A stretch of DNA of 35,186 bases from JALENY01 sp036310185 (GTDB lineage Bacteria; Bacillota; Clostridia; Lachnospirales; Lachnospiraceae), in the NCBI GenBank assembly GCA_036310185.1, contig JAXJSH010000017.1:1-35186 (forward strand), written 5' to 3'. Shown one piece after another: positions 24,135 through 31,915 of this stretch (positions are counted from its first letter, which is position 1; each line of letters opens with the position of its first letter). Both the position numbers and the translations under genes were made by a program. Under the pieces are notes generated by a model. The model had not been told where the DNA came from. It saw only the letters and a list, made by a program, of their open reading frames with translations, and searched no databases.

Positions 24135-25373
24135 TTATTGGAAATTAATTTTCTCAAAGGCCTCAAGTAAAAGGTTCATGTCCGGTGCAATCGCAATCGG
24201 TTCACCTGCTGCCCTGATGGCATTCGCCACATCCTTCAATCCGCTCCCTGTCACAAGGCTGACTGCCGTCGCTTCCTTTGGAATAAGACCAAGTTCCACG
24301 GCTTTTTTCACCCCGGCTGTGCCTGCGGCACCTGCCGGTTCGGCGAATACACCGCTGGTTCGGCCAAGAAGACGCATACTTTCATAGATTTCTTCATCTG
24401 ACACGTTTACCGCGATACCTTTGGATTCGCGGATCGCATTCAGCGCTTTGTCCGGATTACGCGGAACACCGACTGCAATACTGTCTGCCATGGTGTTCTC
24501 CTCCATCGGTTCCCAGGCTCTGCCCTCCGTAATAGAACGGTTCAAAGGGCAGCACCCTTCGGCCTGCACACTGATCAGCTTTGGCAGCTTATCGATAAAG
24601 CCTGCCGCATACAGATCTTTAAATCCTTTCCAGACACCGCTGATGGTACATCCGTCACCGACGGATACCGCAACGTAATCGGTCATATTAAAATCCAGCT
24701 GTTCTGCAATCTCAAAAGAGACGGTTTTTTTGCCTTCCATCAGGTATGGATTGATGGCTGCATTACGATTATACCACCCCCAGCGGGAAATTGCATCAGC
24801 AGAAATGCGAAAAGTGTCCTCATATGTGCCTTTTATGCTGATTACGGTGGCTCCAAACATCATTAACTGGGCAACTTTGCCCTTCGGAGCCCGCTCCGGC
24901 ACGAAAATAACGGACTTAAAACCGGCTGCAGCCGCATTTCCGGCAAGGGATGAAGCCGCATTTCCGGTGGAGGAACAGGCAATGGTATCCACACCCGCCT
25001 CTTCCGCCTTCACTACAGCCATAGCCGAGGCGCGGTCTTTGAGACTGCCGGTGGGATTGATGCCGTCATCTTTAATATAGAATTTTTTTATTCCAATCGT
25101 CTCAGCCAGACAGTCCGCTTCATAAAAAGGGGACCAGCCGACTCTTAATTTCGGCACCCTGCCGGTACCCTCAACCGGAAGAAATTCCCGATAACGCCAC
25201 ATGGAATACTCCGTGCGGGCTTTCAGCTGTTCCGGCGTAAGCTGAGACTTAATGTATTCATAATCATACTGAATATCAAGGATACCGCCGCATTTGGGAC
25301 ATGTGGTGATATTTGGTGCAGCTTCATATTCTGCACCACAGGCGATGCAGCGGGCTGTTTTTACATTTTTCAT
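24135..25373 (-). CDS. thrC: Threonine synthase-like PLP enzyme with N-terminal zinc ribbon
   Basis: The 412-residue product begins with a four-cysteine ribbon (Cys9/12 and Cys25/28, RCIACG...TCPKCGG). A fold-type-II PLP domain follows, with Lys112 in INPTGSLKDRAS, CSSTGNAASSLAGNAAAAG and the phosphate-binding SVGDGCTISG. It matches the archaeal/clostridial threonine synthase subfamily. The expected reaction is O-phosphohomoserine to threonine, but members in catabolic clusters may use other beta- or gamma-substituted amino acids. The ribosome binding site (GGGGAATG) is only moderate. It sits 29 bases before serC and 40 bases after the other fold-type-II enzyme. Confidence 0.88.
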   Translation of the reverse strand: MKNVKTARCIACGAEYEAAPNITTCPKCGGILDIQYDYEYIKSQLTPEQLKARTEYSMWRYREFLPVEGTGRVPKLRVGWSPFYEADCLAETIGIKKFYIKDDGINPTGSLKDRASAMAVVKAEEAGVDTIACSSTGNAASSLAGNAAAAGFKSVIFVPERAPKGKVAQLMMFGATVISIKGTYEDTFRISADAISRWGWYNRNAAINPYLMEGKKTVSFEIAEQLDFNMTDYVAVSVGDGCTISGVWKGFKDLYAAGFIDKLPKLISVQAEGCCPLNRSITEGRAWEPMEENTMADSIAVGVPRNPDKALNAIRESKGIAVNVSDEEIYESMRLLGRTSGVFAEPAGAAGTAGVKKAVELGLIPKEATAVSLVTGSGLKDVANAIRAAGEPIAIAPDMNLLLEAFEKINFQ

Positions 25374-25413
25374 ATTGACATTCCCCGATTCTGTGCAGAT
25401 TTTCCCATTCTTC

Positions 25414-26889
25414 TTACATATTTTTCAAAAGTCCCGTACTCTCATTAAACGCATCGATCAATGCATCGATTTCCTCCGCCTGTCTGCGAACCGATCCCCA
25501 GGTACCTTCTTCGTCATACCACAGCGCATCCAGCTCTTCCGGCGTACGTCCCTGCTGTTCTACCCATGTATAATACTTCAGATTATGCACGCGTTTGCGG
25601 TCACGATAAGTAAGTTCCTGCATATAATCTGTCTTTACAGAAGCAATATGTTTTGTATAATCCACAGCGGCCATCATCGGTGTATACGCACCGTCCTGAT
25701 CACACAGTTCCTGTATTCTGGAACCGTACATGACCGCAGAATCGGTCATAACAGTCGCAACCACATCATGTTCCGTCAGTTCATAATATTTTGCAAACTT
25801 GATCGCACAAAGCATATTTGCGATACCGGAAATGCCGAAATAATCCAGATTTTTCACAAATTCCGCATCTACGCCGCACTCTTTTACCAGGAACTCTCTT
25901 CCCAGCGGCTCATGAAAAAAGCGGATCAGTCTCTGGGAATCCTCGTCGTCAATATCGATCACCATATCCGTATTTTTCACATTATGAATCCACGGTACAT
26001 GTTTATCACCGATGCCCTCGATCCTGTGTCCTCCAAAACCGTTATCCAGAAGCGTGGAGCACTGCAGTGCCTCGCCCACACCCAATCTGGAGCCCGGATA
26101 TCTTTCCTTCAGGTAATCTCCGGATGCCAGAGTTCCTGCGGAACCGGACGTAAACACCGCGCCGGCAAAGCGGTCGCCCTCTTCTTTCATTTCTTCAAAA
26201 GCATCTGCAATGGCACTTCCCGTTACGTTGTAATGCCACAGATAGTTGCCCATCTCTTCGAACTGGTTAAAAATAAGTACATCTTCCCGCGTGGTGCGAA
26301 GCTCCCATGTCTTATCAAAAATCTCTTTTACATTGCTCTCACATCCCGGGGTGGCGATCACTTCACCAGCGATCTTACTCAGCCATTCAAAACGTTCCCG
26401 GCTCATTTCCGCCGGAAGGATGGCAATGGACTGTGCGCCCAGCAATTTTGAGTTAAAGGCGCCTCCGCGGCAATAGTTGCCTGTGGAGGGCCAGACCGCT
26501 TTATGATAAGAAACGTCAAACTGACCGGTGATCAGGCGGGGCGCCAGACATCCGAAGGATGCACCTACCTTGTGGCATCCGGTGGGAAACCATTTTCCGA
26601 TCATACAGATGATTTTTGCCTTAACGCCGGTCAGCTCGGAGGGGAGCACGATATAATTGCTGTTTCCGTACAGACCTCCCCTTTCTTTTTGTTCATTTTT
26701 CCATGAAATACGAAACAGATTCAGAGGGTTCACATCCCACAGACCAACTTTTTTCAGACGTTCTCTGACTGCCTCCGGAATTTTGTCCGGATCTTTCATC
26801 TGAGCGATTGTGGGAATGATAATCTGCTGCTCTTTTGCTTTCTGAATGTTGCGTTCCAACGCTTCCTGATGCACCGTTAAATCAATCAT
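25414..26889 (-). CDS. Fold-type-II PLP-dependent enzyme of unassigned substrate (491 residues)
   Basis: This is the promoter-proximal gene of the large minus-strand set. It begins MIDLTVHQEALERNIQKAKE after AGAAGGAGGG. The PLP lysine is probably Lys107 in FPTGCHKVGASFGCLAPRL; WPSTGNYCRGGAFNSKLLGA and a Gly/Ser phosphate loop (TSGSAGTLASGDYLKERYPG) support a tryptophan-synthase-beta-type fold. It is longer than cysteine synthase or diaminopropionate ammonia-lyase (about 400) and has a distinctive C-terminal region. The substrate is unknown. Being in a purine degradation island whose ygeX is broken, it is a candidate for an amino acid ammonia-lyase step. An in-frame upstream ATG at 26964 has no ribosome binding site. 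Confidence 0.8.
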   Translation of the reverse strand: MIDLTVHQEALERNIQKAKEQQIIIPTIAQMKDPDKIPEAVRERLKKVGLWDVNPLNLFRISWKNEQKERGGLYGNSNYIVLPSELTGVKAKIICMIGKWFPTGCHKVGASFGCLAPRLITGQFDVSYHKAVWPSTGNYCRGGAFNSKLLGAQSIAILPAEMSRERFEWLSKIAGEVIATPGCESNVKEIFDKTWELRTTREDVLIFNQFEEMGNYLWHYNVTGSAIADAFEEMKEEGDRFAGAVFTSGSAGTLASGDYLKERYPGSRLGVGEALQCSTLLDNGFGGHRIEGIGDKHVPWIHNVKNTDMVIDIDDEDSQRLIRFFHEPLGREFLVKECGVDAEFVKNLDYFGISGIANMLCAIKFAKYYELTEHDVVATVMTDSAVMYGSRIQELCDQDGAYTPMMAAVDYTKHIASVKTDYMQELTYRDRKRVHNLKYYTWVEQQGRTPEELDALWYDEEGTWGSVRRQAEEIDALIDAFNESTGLLKNM

Positions 26890-26984
26890 AGATAGCCCTC
26901 CTTCTATTTTCGTATCGCAGGTAAATATATGATTCAAAAGCCATTTTATTGTGTTTTTCAACAAATTTGTCCTTCGATATCCTC

Positions 26985-27013
26985 ATTCTATCATTGATAT
27001 TACCAAAAAGCAA
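26985..27013 (-). promoter_or_regulatory. Promoter of the 17-gene minus-strand set
   Basis: On the minus strand TTGCTT (27008-27013), a 17-base spacer and TAGAAT (26985-26990) lie about 95 bases upstream of the first gene. The leader contains short dyads (TATCG/CGATA) but no riboswitch that I can recognise. This promoter and the divergent one at 27062-27090 are separated by under 50 bases, a typical regulator-controlled arrangement. Confidence 0.65.
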
Positions 27014-27061
27014 CGTGTTCAAAAAAATATTTTTGCTGCCTGAATTTTTTTGTTTCCCATA

Positions 27062-27090
27062 TTGCTTTCCCCTGAAAATCTTGCTATGAT
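27062..27090 (+). promoter_or_regulatory. Promoter of the regulator-ygeX'-ygeY-ygeW-arcC arm
   Basis: TTGCTT (27062-27067), a 17-base spacer and TATGAT (27085-27090) predict a transcription start near 27097. The in-frame ATG codons at 27086 and 27089 fall within the -10 element and so would not be in the mRNA. Confidence 0.6.
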
Positions 27091-27136
27091 GAACGCAGCA
27101 AACAACATTTACCCCTATGAAAGGGAGGTGTTCATC

Positions 27137-27781
27137 ATTTCTGAAACAAATTTAACCATCCTAAAACAGCTGGCACGTGGTCTGGCTGCCCAGTTCGGCA
27201 GGGACTGTGAAGTGGTGATTCATGATCTGAGCGCAGAAGAACCGGATCCGTCCATCATTCACATTGAAAACGGACATGTCAGCGGACGTTCTCTTGGCGG
27301 CGGACCCTCTGCCGTCGTTCTGGATACGATCAAAAACCGGAACAAAGATATCAAAGACCAGCTTGCTTATCTGACCCGCACAGAAAACGGTCGTATTCTG
27401 AAATCCAGCACCATATTTATAAAAGACGACAACAATATTCCCCGTTACCTGTTTGCCATTAACTACGATATTACCAACCTGATGGCATTTGAAAACACGA
27501 TACAGTCCCTGATTTCCTGTACAGACAATGGCAGCCGCCCGGACAATGCACCGCAAAAAATTCCGCGGGATGTGAACCGGCTTCTGGATGAACTGATTCA
27601 GCAGTCCGTGGATCTGGTAGGCGTACCCGTTCCCCTCATGACCAAAGACGACAAGATCAAAGCCATCAACTTTTTAAATGAAGCAGGCGCTTTTCTTATT
27701 ACCCGCTCCGGCGATAAAGTATCGAAATATTTTGGCATTTCAAAATATACTTTATATAGTTATGTTGATATTAACAAATAA
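27137..27781 (+). CDS. YheO-like PAS/HTH transcriptional regulator
   Basis: The product (about 214 residues) has an N-terminal YheO-like PAS domain (LKQLARGLAAQFGRDCEVVIHDL...NGHVSGRSLGG...TIFIKDDNNIPRYLFAINYDIT) and a C-terminal helix-turn-helix of the HTH_22 type ending in FLITRSGDKVSKYFGISKYTLYSY. Such regulators control catabolic operons for amino acids and similar nutrients, probably by binding a small ligand in the PAS domain. It is divergent from the large operon and likely controls both arms. The start is unusual: the strong site GGGAGGTG (27123-27130) leads to ATT 27137 (or ATC 27134), with no ATG/TTG at a proper distance. GTG 27128 overlaps the site itself, and the upstream ATGs lie in the promoter. 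Confidence 0.85.
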   Translation: MSETNLTILKQLARGLAAQFGRDCEVVIHDLSAEEPDPSIIHIENGHVSGRSLGGGPSAVVLDTIKNRNKDIKDQLAYLTRTENGRILKSSTIFIKDDNNIPRYLFAINYDITNLMAFENTIQSLISCTDNGSRPDNAPQKIPRDVNRLLDELIQQSVDLVGVPVPLMTKDDKIKAINFLNEAGAFLITRSGDKVSKYFGISKYTLYSYVDINK

Positions 27782-27796
27782 ATGAAAGGAGCCTGT

Positions 27797-28130
27797 ATGA
27801 AACCCGGCAAGGAAGAGATGAAATTCACGCGCAGCGAAGTCGTCCGGACAAAAGATACTTTTCTTCCCCTCATGAGTGAAAAAAACGTTCATAAGGCACT
27901 CAGCTTTCACCGCAGTTTTCCCCAGTACAGCGTAACCCCGCTCTCCCAGCTGAAACAAATGGCTGCGTATCTGGGCATGAAAAATCTTTTTGTAAAAGAC
28001 GAATCATACCGGTTCGGACTGAATGCATTTAAGGTACTTGGCGGTTCCTATGCAATGGCGCGCTACATAGCAAAAGAGACCGGACGGTCTCTATGGAATC
28101 CGCCATCACGGTCAGGAAGCTGCAAAATAA
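27797..28130 (+). pseudogene. ygeX: Diaminopropionate ammonia-lyase (ygeX) remnant with internal deletion
   Basis: From ATG 27797 (after AAAGGAG) about 96 residues match the N-terminus of YgeX: FTRSEVVRTKDTFLPLMSEK, then VKDESYRFGLNAFKVLGGSYA with the PLP lysine Lys79. Homology stops at YIAKETGRS near 28088. In the next frame, GLYGIRHHGQEAAK ends at TAA 28128-28130, which looks like the natural C-terminus of the same gene. About 290 codons, including the phosphate-binding loop, are therefore missing and the joint is out of frame. The frame from the 5' piece runs on to 28171, eleven bases into ygeY, with meaningless sequence. The enzyme normally converts 2,3-diaminopropionate to pyruvate and ammonia; this copy cannot be active. 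Confidence 0.87.
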
Positions 28131-28160
28131 TCTTTTATCATTATAAAAAGGAGAATCATT

Positions 28161-29474
28161 ATGGACTTTAACAAGATCAAAGAAGCTGCACAGAGTTATG
28201 AAAAAGATATGACTGCATTTCTTCGGGCCATTGTAAAAGACCCGGGCGAAAGCTGCGATGAAAAGGCGCACGCTGAAACCATCGCCGCTGAAATGAGAAA
28301 AGTGGGATTCGATGAAGTTGTTATCGATCCCCAGGGCAATGTAATCGGTTACATGGGAACCGGTGACAGAATCATCGCCTACGATGCCCATATTGATAAT
28401 GTCGGCATCGGAAACATTGCCAACTGGACGTTTGACCCCTACGAAGGCTATGAGACAGAAACCGAAATCGGGGGCCGCGGCACCTCCGATCAGCTGGGCG
28501 GTATGGTCTCTTCCGTATACGCTGCAAAGATTATGAAAGAGGAAAACCTGATCCCGGAAGGCTATAAGATCATGGTAGCCGGCACGGTCCAGGAAGAGGA
28601 CTGCGACGGTCTCTGCTGGCAGTACATCATAAACGAAAACAAAATCAGACCGGAATTCGTGGTTTCCACGGAACCGACCGACGGCGGCATTTACCGCGGA
28701 CAGCGCGGCCGTATGGAAATCCGTGTTGACGTAAAAGGCATCTCCTGCCACGGTTCCGCCCCGGAGCGCGGTGACAATGCCATCTACAAAATGGCAGACA
28801 TCCTCCAGGACATCCGCGCACTGAATGAAAACGACGCAGAAGAAGAAACCGAAATCAAAGGGCTCGTAAAGATGCTGGATCCAAAATACAATCCGGACTG
28901 GGAAGAAGCCCGTTTTCTCGGACGTGGTACCGTGACCGTATCCCAGATTTTTTACACTTCGCCAAGCCGCTGTGCCGTAGCCGACTCCTGTGCTGTCTCC
29001 CTTGACCGCCGCATGACCTTCGGCGAAACATGGGAAAGCTGTCTGGAAGAAATCCGTGCCCTCCCAAGTGTACAGAAATATAAGGATGATGTTATTGTCT
29101 CCATGTACAATTATGACAGACCTTCTTATACCGGCTGTGTATATGAGATTGAATGCTATTTTCCGACCTGGGCAATTCCGAAAGAACACAAAGTAACAAA
29201 AGCTCTGGAAGAAGCCTACACCAGCCTCTATGGTGACAAACGAATCGGTGCGGAAGAAACCCTTGCCATGCGTCAGGCGCGGCCACTGACAGACAAATGG
29301 ACCTTCTCAACCAACGGCGTATCCATCATGGGACGCAATGGCATTCCATGCATCGGTTTCGGTCCGGGTGCGGAAGCGCAGGCCCATGCGCCCAACGAAA
29401 AAACCTGGAAACAGGATCTGGTAACCTGTACCGCTGTTTACGCGGCTCTGCCAACCATGTATGCAAAACAGTAA
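28161..29474 (+). CDS. ygeY: YgeY family selenium metabolism-linked M20-type hydrolase
   Basis: The 437-residue product is a complete M20-like metallohydrolase. It has IIAYDAHIDNVGIG (His77, Asp80), GRGTSDQLGGMVSS, GTVQEEDCDGLCW with the catalytic/metal glutamates, GISCHGSAPERGDNAIY, and a C-terminal FGPGAEAQAHAPNE histidine. YgeY is strictly associated with the selenium-dependent hydroxylase and purine island. By family it would cleave an amide or ureido bond in a late purine-derived intermediate, such as a ureido-propionate compound; the substrate is inferred. AAAAAGGAG lies eight bases before the ATG. It is the first intact enzyme gene of the plus-strand arm after the regulator. Confidence 0.94.
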   Translation: MDFNKIKEAAQSYEKDMTAFLRAIVKDPGESCDEKAHAETIAAEMRKVGFDEVVIDPQGNVIGYMGTGDRIIAYDAHIDNVGIGNIANWTFDPYEGYETETEIGGRGTSDQLGGMVSSVYAAKIMKEENLIPEGYKIMVAGTVQEEDCDGLCWQYIINENKIRPEFVVSTEPTDGGIYRGQRGRMEIRVDVKGISCHGSAPERGDNAIYKMADILQDIRALNENDAEEETEIKGLVKMLDPKYNPDWEEARFLGRGTVTVSQIFYTSPSRCAVADSCAVSLDRRMTFGETWESCLEEIRALPSVQKYKDDVIVSMYNYDRPSYTGCVYEIECYFPTWAIPKEHKVTKALEEAYTSLYGDKRIGAEETLAMRQARPLTDKWTFSTNGVSIMGRNGIPCIGFGPGAEAQAHAPNEKTWKQDLVTCTAVYAALPTMYAKQ

Positions 29475-29605
29475 ACCACCCATGCAAATACACGAACCAG
29501 CTATTAAGACAAACACTGTTTTATGTGAATACATCTCAGATTCTGAAAGCCAAAGAATAAATATGTATGGCTGTCAAATCATCTATCAATCGGGAGGATT
29601 TTCTT

Positions 29606-30799
29606 ATGAAAACATTGCAGGATTATATCGACAAACTGAATTCTCTGAATTTTAAGGATATGTACAACAACGACTTTTTCCTTACCTGGGAAAAAACCGA
29701 CGATGAGATCGAAGCCGTTTTCACCCTGGCGGACGCCCTTCGCTATATGAGAGAAAACAACATCTCCACCAAAGTATTTGAAAGCGGCCTGGGCATCTCC
29801 ATTTTCCGGGACAATTCCACGCGCACCCGTTTTTCTTTTGCTTCCGCCTGCAACATGCTTGGCCTGGAGGTGCAGGATCTTGACGAAGGAAAATCCCAGA
29901 TTGCCCACGGTGAAACCGTTCGGGAAACGGCAAACATGATTTCCTTCATGGCTGATGTCATCGGAATCCGTGACGATATGTACATCGGAAAGGGAAACAA
30001 ATACATGCATGATGTGGTCGATGCCGTAACCGAAGGGCACAGAGCGGGCATTCTGGAACAGAAACCCACTCTGGTCAACCTGCAGTGTGATATCGACCAT
30101 CCCACACAGGCCATGGCCGACATGCTTCACATCATCCATACATTCGGCGGTGCGGAAAACCTGAAAGGAAAGAAAATCGCCATGACCTGGGCCTACTCCC
30201 CTTCCTACGGAAAACCGCTCTCCGTCCCTCAGGGTGTGATCGGTCTCATGACACGTTTCGGTATGGATGTTGTCCTGGCACACCCGGAAGGCTACGAAGT
30301 ATTCGGGGAAGTAGAAGAAATCGCTGCAAAAAATGCTGAAAAATCCGGTGGAAGCTTTACCAAAACCAACAATATGGCGGAGGCATTCAGGGACGCAGAT
30401 ATCGTATATCCAAAGAGCTGGGCTCCCTTTGCCGCCATGGAAAAACGTACCGAACTGTACGGAAACGGCGATTTTGACGGAATCAATGCACTGGAAAAAG
30501 AACTTCTGGCACAAAATGCAGAACACAAAGACTGGACCTGCAGCGAAGAACTTATGGCAACTACCAAAAACGGCAAAGCGCTGTATCTGCACTGTCTGCC
30601 GGCAGATATCTCCGGCGTAAGCTGCAAAGAAGGCGAAGTAGATGCTTCCGTATTCGACCGGTATCGTGATCCGCTCTACAAAGAAGCAAGTTACAAGCCA
30701 TACATCATCGCAGCCATGATTTTCCTTGCAAAATTCGCTGACCCGGCCCATATCCTGAAAAAACTGGAAGAAAAAGGAACCCCCAGAATTTTCGGATAA
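29606..30799 (+). CDS. ygeW: Knotted carbamoyltransferase YgeW
   Basis: The product (397 residues from ATG 29606, preceded by GGGAGG) is a transcarbamylase of the YgeW subfamily. The carbamoyl-phosphate motif is STRTRFSF (71-78). The binding His is in QCDIDHPTQAMADML, and the HCLP motif is LYLHCLPADISG. Phosphorolysis of a ureido or carbamoyl group would give carbamoyl phosphate for the carbamate kinase encoded next. Its physiological substrate was long unknown; in the purine island it is thought to act on a ureido intermediate. The 131-base gap after ygeY holds no clear promoter. An earlier in-frame ATG at 29567 has no ribosome binding site. Confidence 0.95.
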   Translation: MKTLQDYIDKLNSLNFKDMYNNDFFLTWEKTDDEIEAVFTLADALRYMRENNISTKVFESGLGISIFRDNSTRTRFSFASACNMLGLEVQDLDEGKSQIAHGETVRETANMISFMADVIGIRDDMYIGKGNKYMHDVVDAVTEGHRAGILEQKPTLVNLQCDIDHPTQAMADMLHIIHTFGGAENLKGKKIAMTWAYSPSYGKPLSVPQGVIGLMTRFGMDVVLAHPEGYEVFGEVEEIAAKNAEKSGGSFTKTNNMAEAFRDADIVYPKSWAPFAAMEKRTELYGNGDFDGINALEKELLAQNAEHKDWTCSEELMATTKNGKALYLHCLPADISGVSCKEGEVDASVFDRYRDPLYKEASYKPYIIAAMIFLAKFADPAHILKKLEEKGTPRIFG

Positions 30800-30814
30800 A
30801 TCCGGTCATGAACA

Positions 30815-30860
30815 GATCAAAAATAACTTCTGATCAGGCAGAAACCTCCTTTGAAAGGAG
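30815..30860 (+). promoter_or_regulatory. Tandem hairpins covering the carbamate kinase ribosome binding site
   Basis: GATCA/TGATC (30815-30835) is followed by CTCCT-ttgaa-AGGAG (30846-30860), whose right arm is the Shine-Dalgarno sequence of the kinase gene. The second hairpin could reduce translation of the kinase relative to ygeW. Confidence 0.45.
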
Positions 30861-30869
30861 CATTTCAAT

Positions 30870-31829
30870 ATGCATTTTAAACGAAAAAGAATCGTCATTG
30901 CCCTGGGCGGAAACGCCCTCGGCGATACCTTACCCGAACAGATGCAGGCAGTAAAAATAACTGCCCAGTCACTCTGCGACCTCATTGAAGATGGGCATCA
31001 GGTGGTTGTGGTGCACGGAAACGGCCCTCAGGTGGGCATGATCAACAACGCCATGACCGCCCTGAGCCGTGAAGACGAACGGCAGCCAAATACACCGCTG
31101 TCCGTCTGCGTGGCCATGAGTCAGGCATACATCGGCTACGATCTGCAGAATGCCCTTCGGGAAGAGCTTCGCAACCGGGGATTCGTCCGCACACCGGTGG
31201 TCACTGTCGTCACGCAGGTTCGGGTGGATGAACACGACCCGGCATTTGAAAACCCGAGCAAACCCATCGGTCGTTTTCTTTCAAAAGAAGAAGCGGAGAT
31301 TCAGGCTCAAAAATACGGTCATATTATGAGAGAAGATGCAGGACGCGGTTACCGCCGCGTAGTTGCCTCCCCAAAACCTCTGGAAATCGTAGAACTGGAT
31401 GCCATTCACAGTCTCGCAGATGCGGGCAAAATCGTGATTGCCTGCGGCGGAGGGGGAATCCCCGTTGTCCTGAAGGACAATCATCTAAAAGGTGCCAGTG
31501 CCGTTATTGACAAAGATTTCGCCAGCTGTCTGCTTGCAAAAGAACTGGATGCCGACATGCTGGTCATTCTCACAGCTGTTGAAAAAGTTGCCATTCATTT
31601 TGGCAAAGAAAATGAACAGTGGTTATCGGAACTGCCTCTGGATATGGCAAAAAAATACATGGAAGAAGGTCATTTTGCTCCCGGCTCCATGCTTCCGAAA
31701 GTACAGGCTGCCGTTGATTTTGTTTCATCCGGCCCGGGACGCACCGCGCTGATCACGGAACTTCGAAAAGCAAAAGAAGGCATTGCCGGAAAGACCGGCA
31801 CGCATATTATTCAAAGACCTTCTGTATGA
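30870..31829 (+). CDS. arcC: Carbamate kinase
   Basis: The 319-residue product has RIVIALGGNALGDTLPEQMQ, VVVHGNGPQVGMINNAM, SQAYIGYDLQNALREEL, KPIGRFLSKEEAE, VIACGGGGIPVV and a DKDFASCLLAKELDAD block, the complete carbamate kinase set. It transfers phosphate from carbamoyl phosphate to ADP, giving ATP, ammonia and CO2. In the E. coli island the equivalent is yqeA. Directly downstream of ygeW, it would make purine breakdown energy-yielding. It ends the plus-strand arm at a terminator. Arginine-deiminase genes (arcA, arcB) are absent, so a role in the arginine pathway is not supported. Confidence 0.96.
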   Translation: MHFKRKRIVIALGGNALGDTLPEQMQAVKITAQSLCDLIEDGHQVVVVHGNGPQVGMINNAMTALSREDERQPNTPLSVCVAMSQAYIGYDLQNALREELRNRGFVRTPVVTVVTQVRVDEHDPAFENPSKPIGRFLSKEEAEIQAQKYGHIMREDAGRGYRRVVASPKPLEIVELDAIHSLADAGKIVIACGGGGIPVVLKDNHLKGASAVIDKDFASCLLAKELDADMLVILTAVEKVAIHFGKENEQWLSELPLDMAKKYMEEGHFAPGSMLPKVQAAVDFVSSGPGRTALITELRKAKEGIAGKTGTHIIQRPSV

Positions 31830-31838
31830 AAAGCCAAA

Positions 31839-31915
31839 GAAAAACAGCACCTGCAGCTGATCTGCCCCATCTGCGCCAGGGAGCTCCCATCAAATTCTGT
31901 CAGGTACTGTTTTTC
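31839..31915. terminator. Terminator between arcC and the convergent hypothetical gene
   Basis: GAAAAACAGCACCTG (31839-31853) pairs with CAGGTACTGTTTTTC (31901-31915) with one two-base mismatch, across a 47-base loop. The right arm ends in five T on the plus strand and the left arm gives five T on the minus strand, so it may stop transcription from both sides. It abuts the stop codon of the minus-strand gene. Confidence 0.65.

Noticed and set aside
26890..26984. Purine or molybdenum-cofactor riboswitch in the operon leader
   Set aside because: The leader is about 90 bases and shows only weak dyads; the conserved core and junctions expected for a guanine/xanthine or Moco riboswitch were not found by eye.
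28029..29189. 386-residue open frame on the minus strand
   Set aside because: It is antisense to ygeY, which has complete catalytic motifs. The frame is hydrophobic-looking only as a consequence of the codon shadow.
29579..30751. 390-residue open frame on the minus strand
   Set aside because: It is antisense to ygeW with its STRTR and HCLP motifs; no homologous pattern is visible in the shadow.
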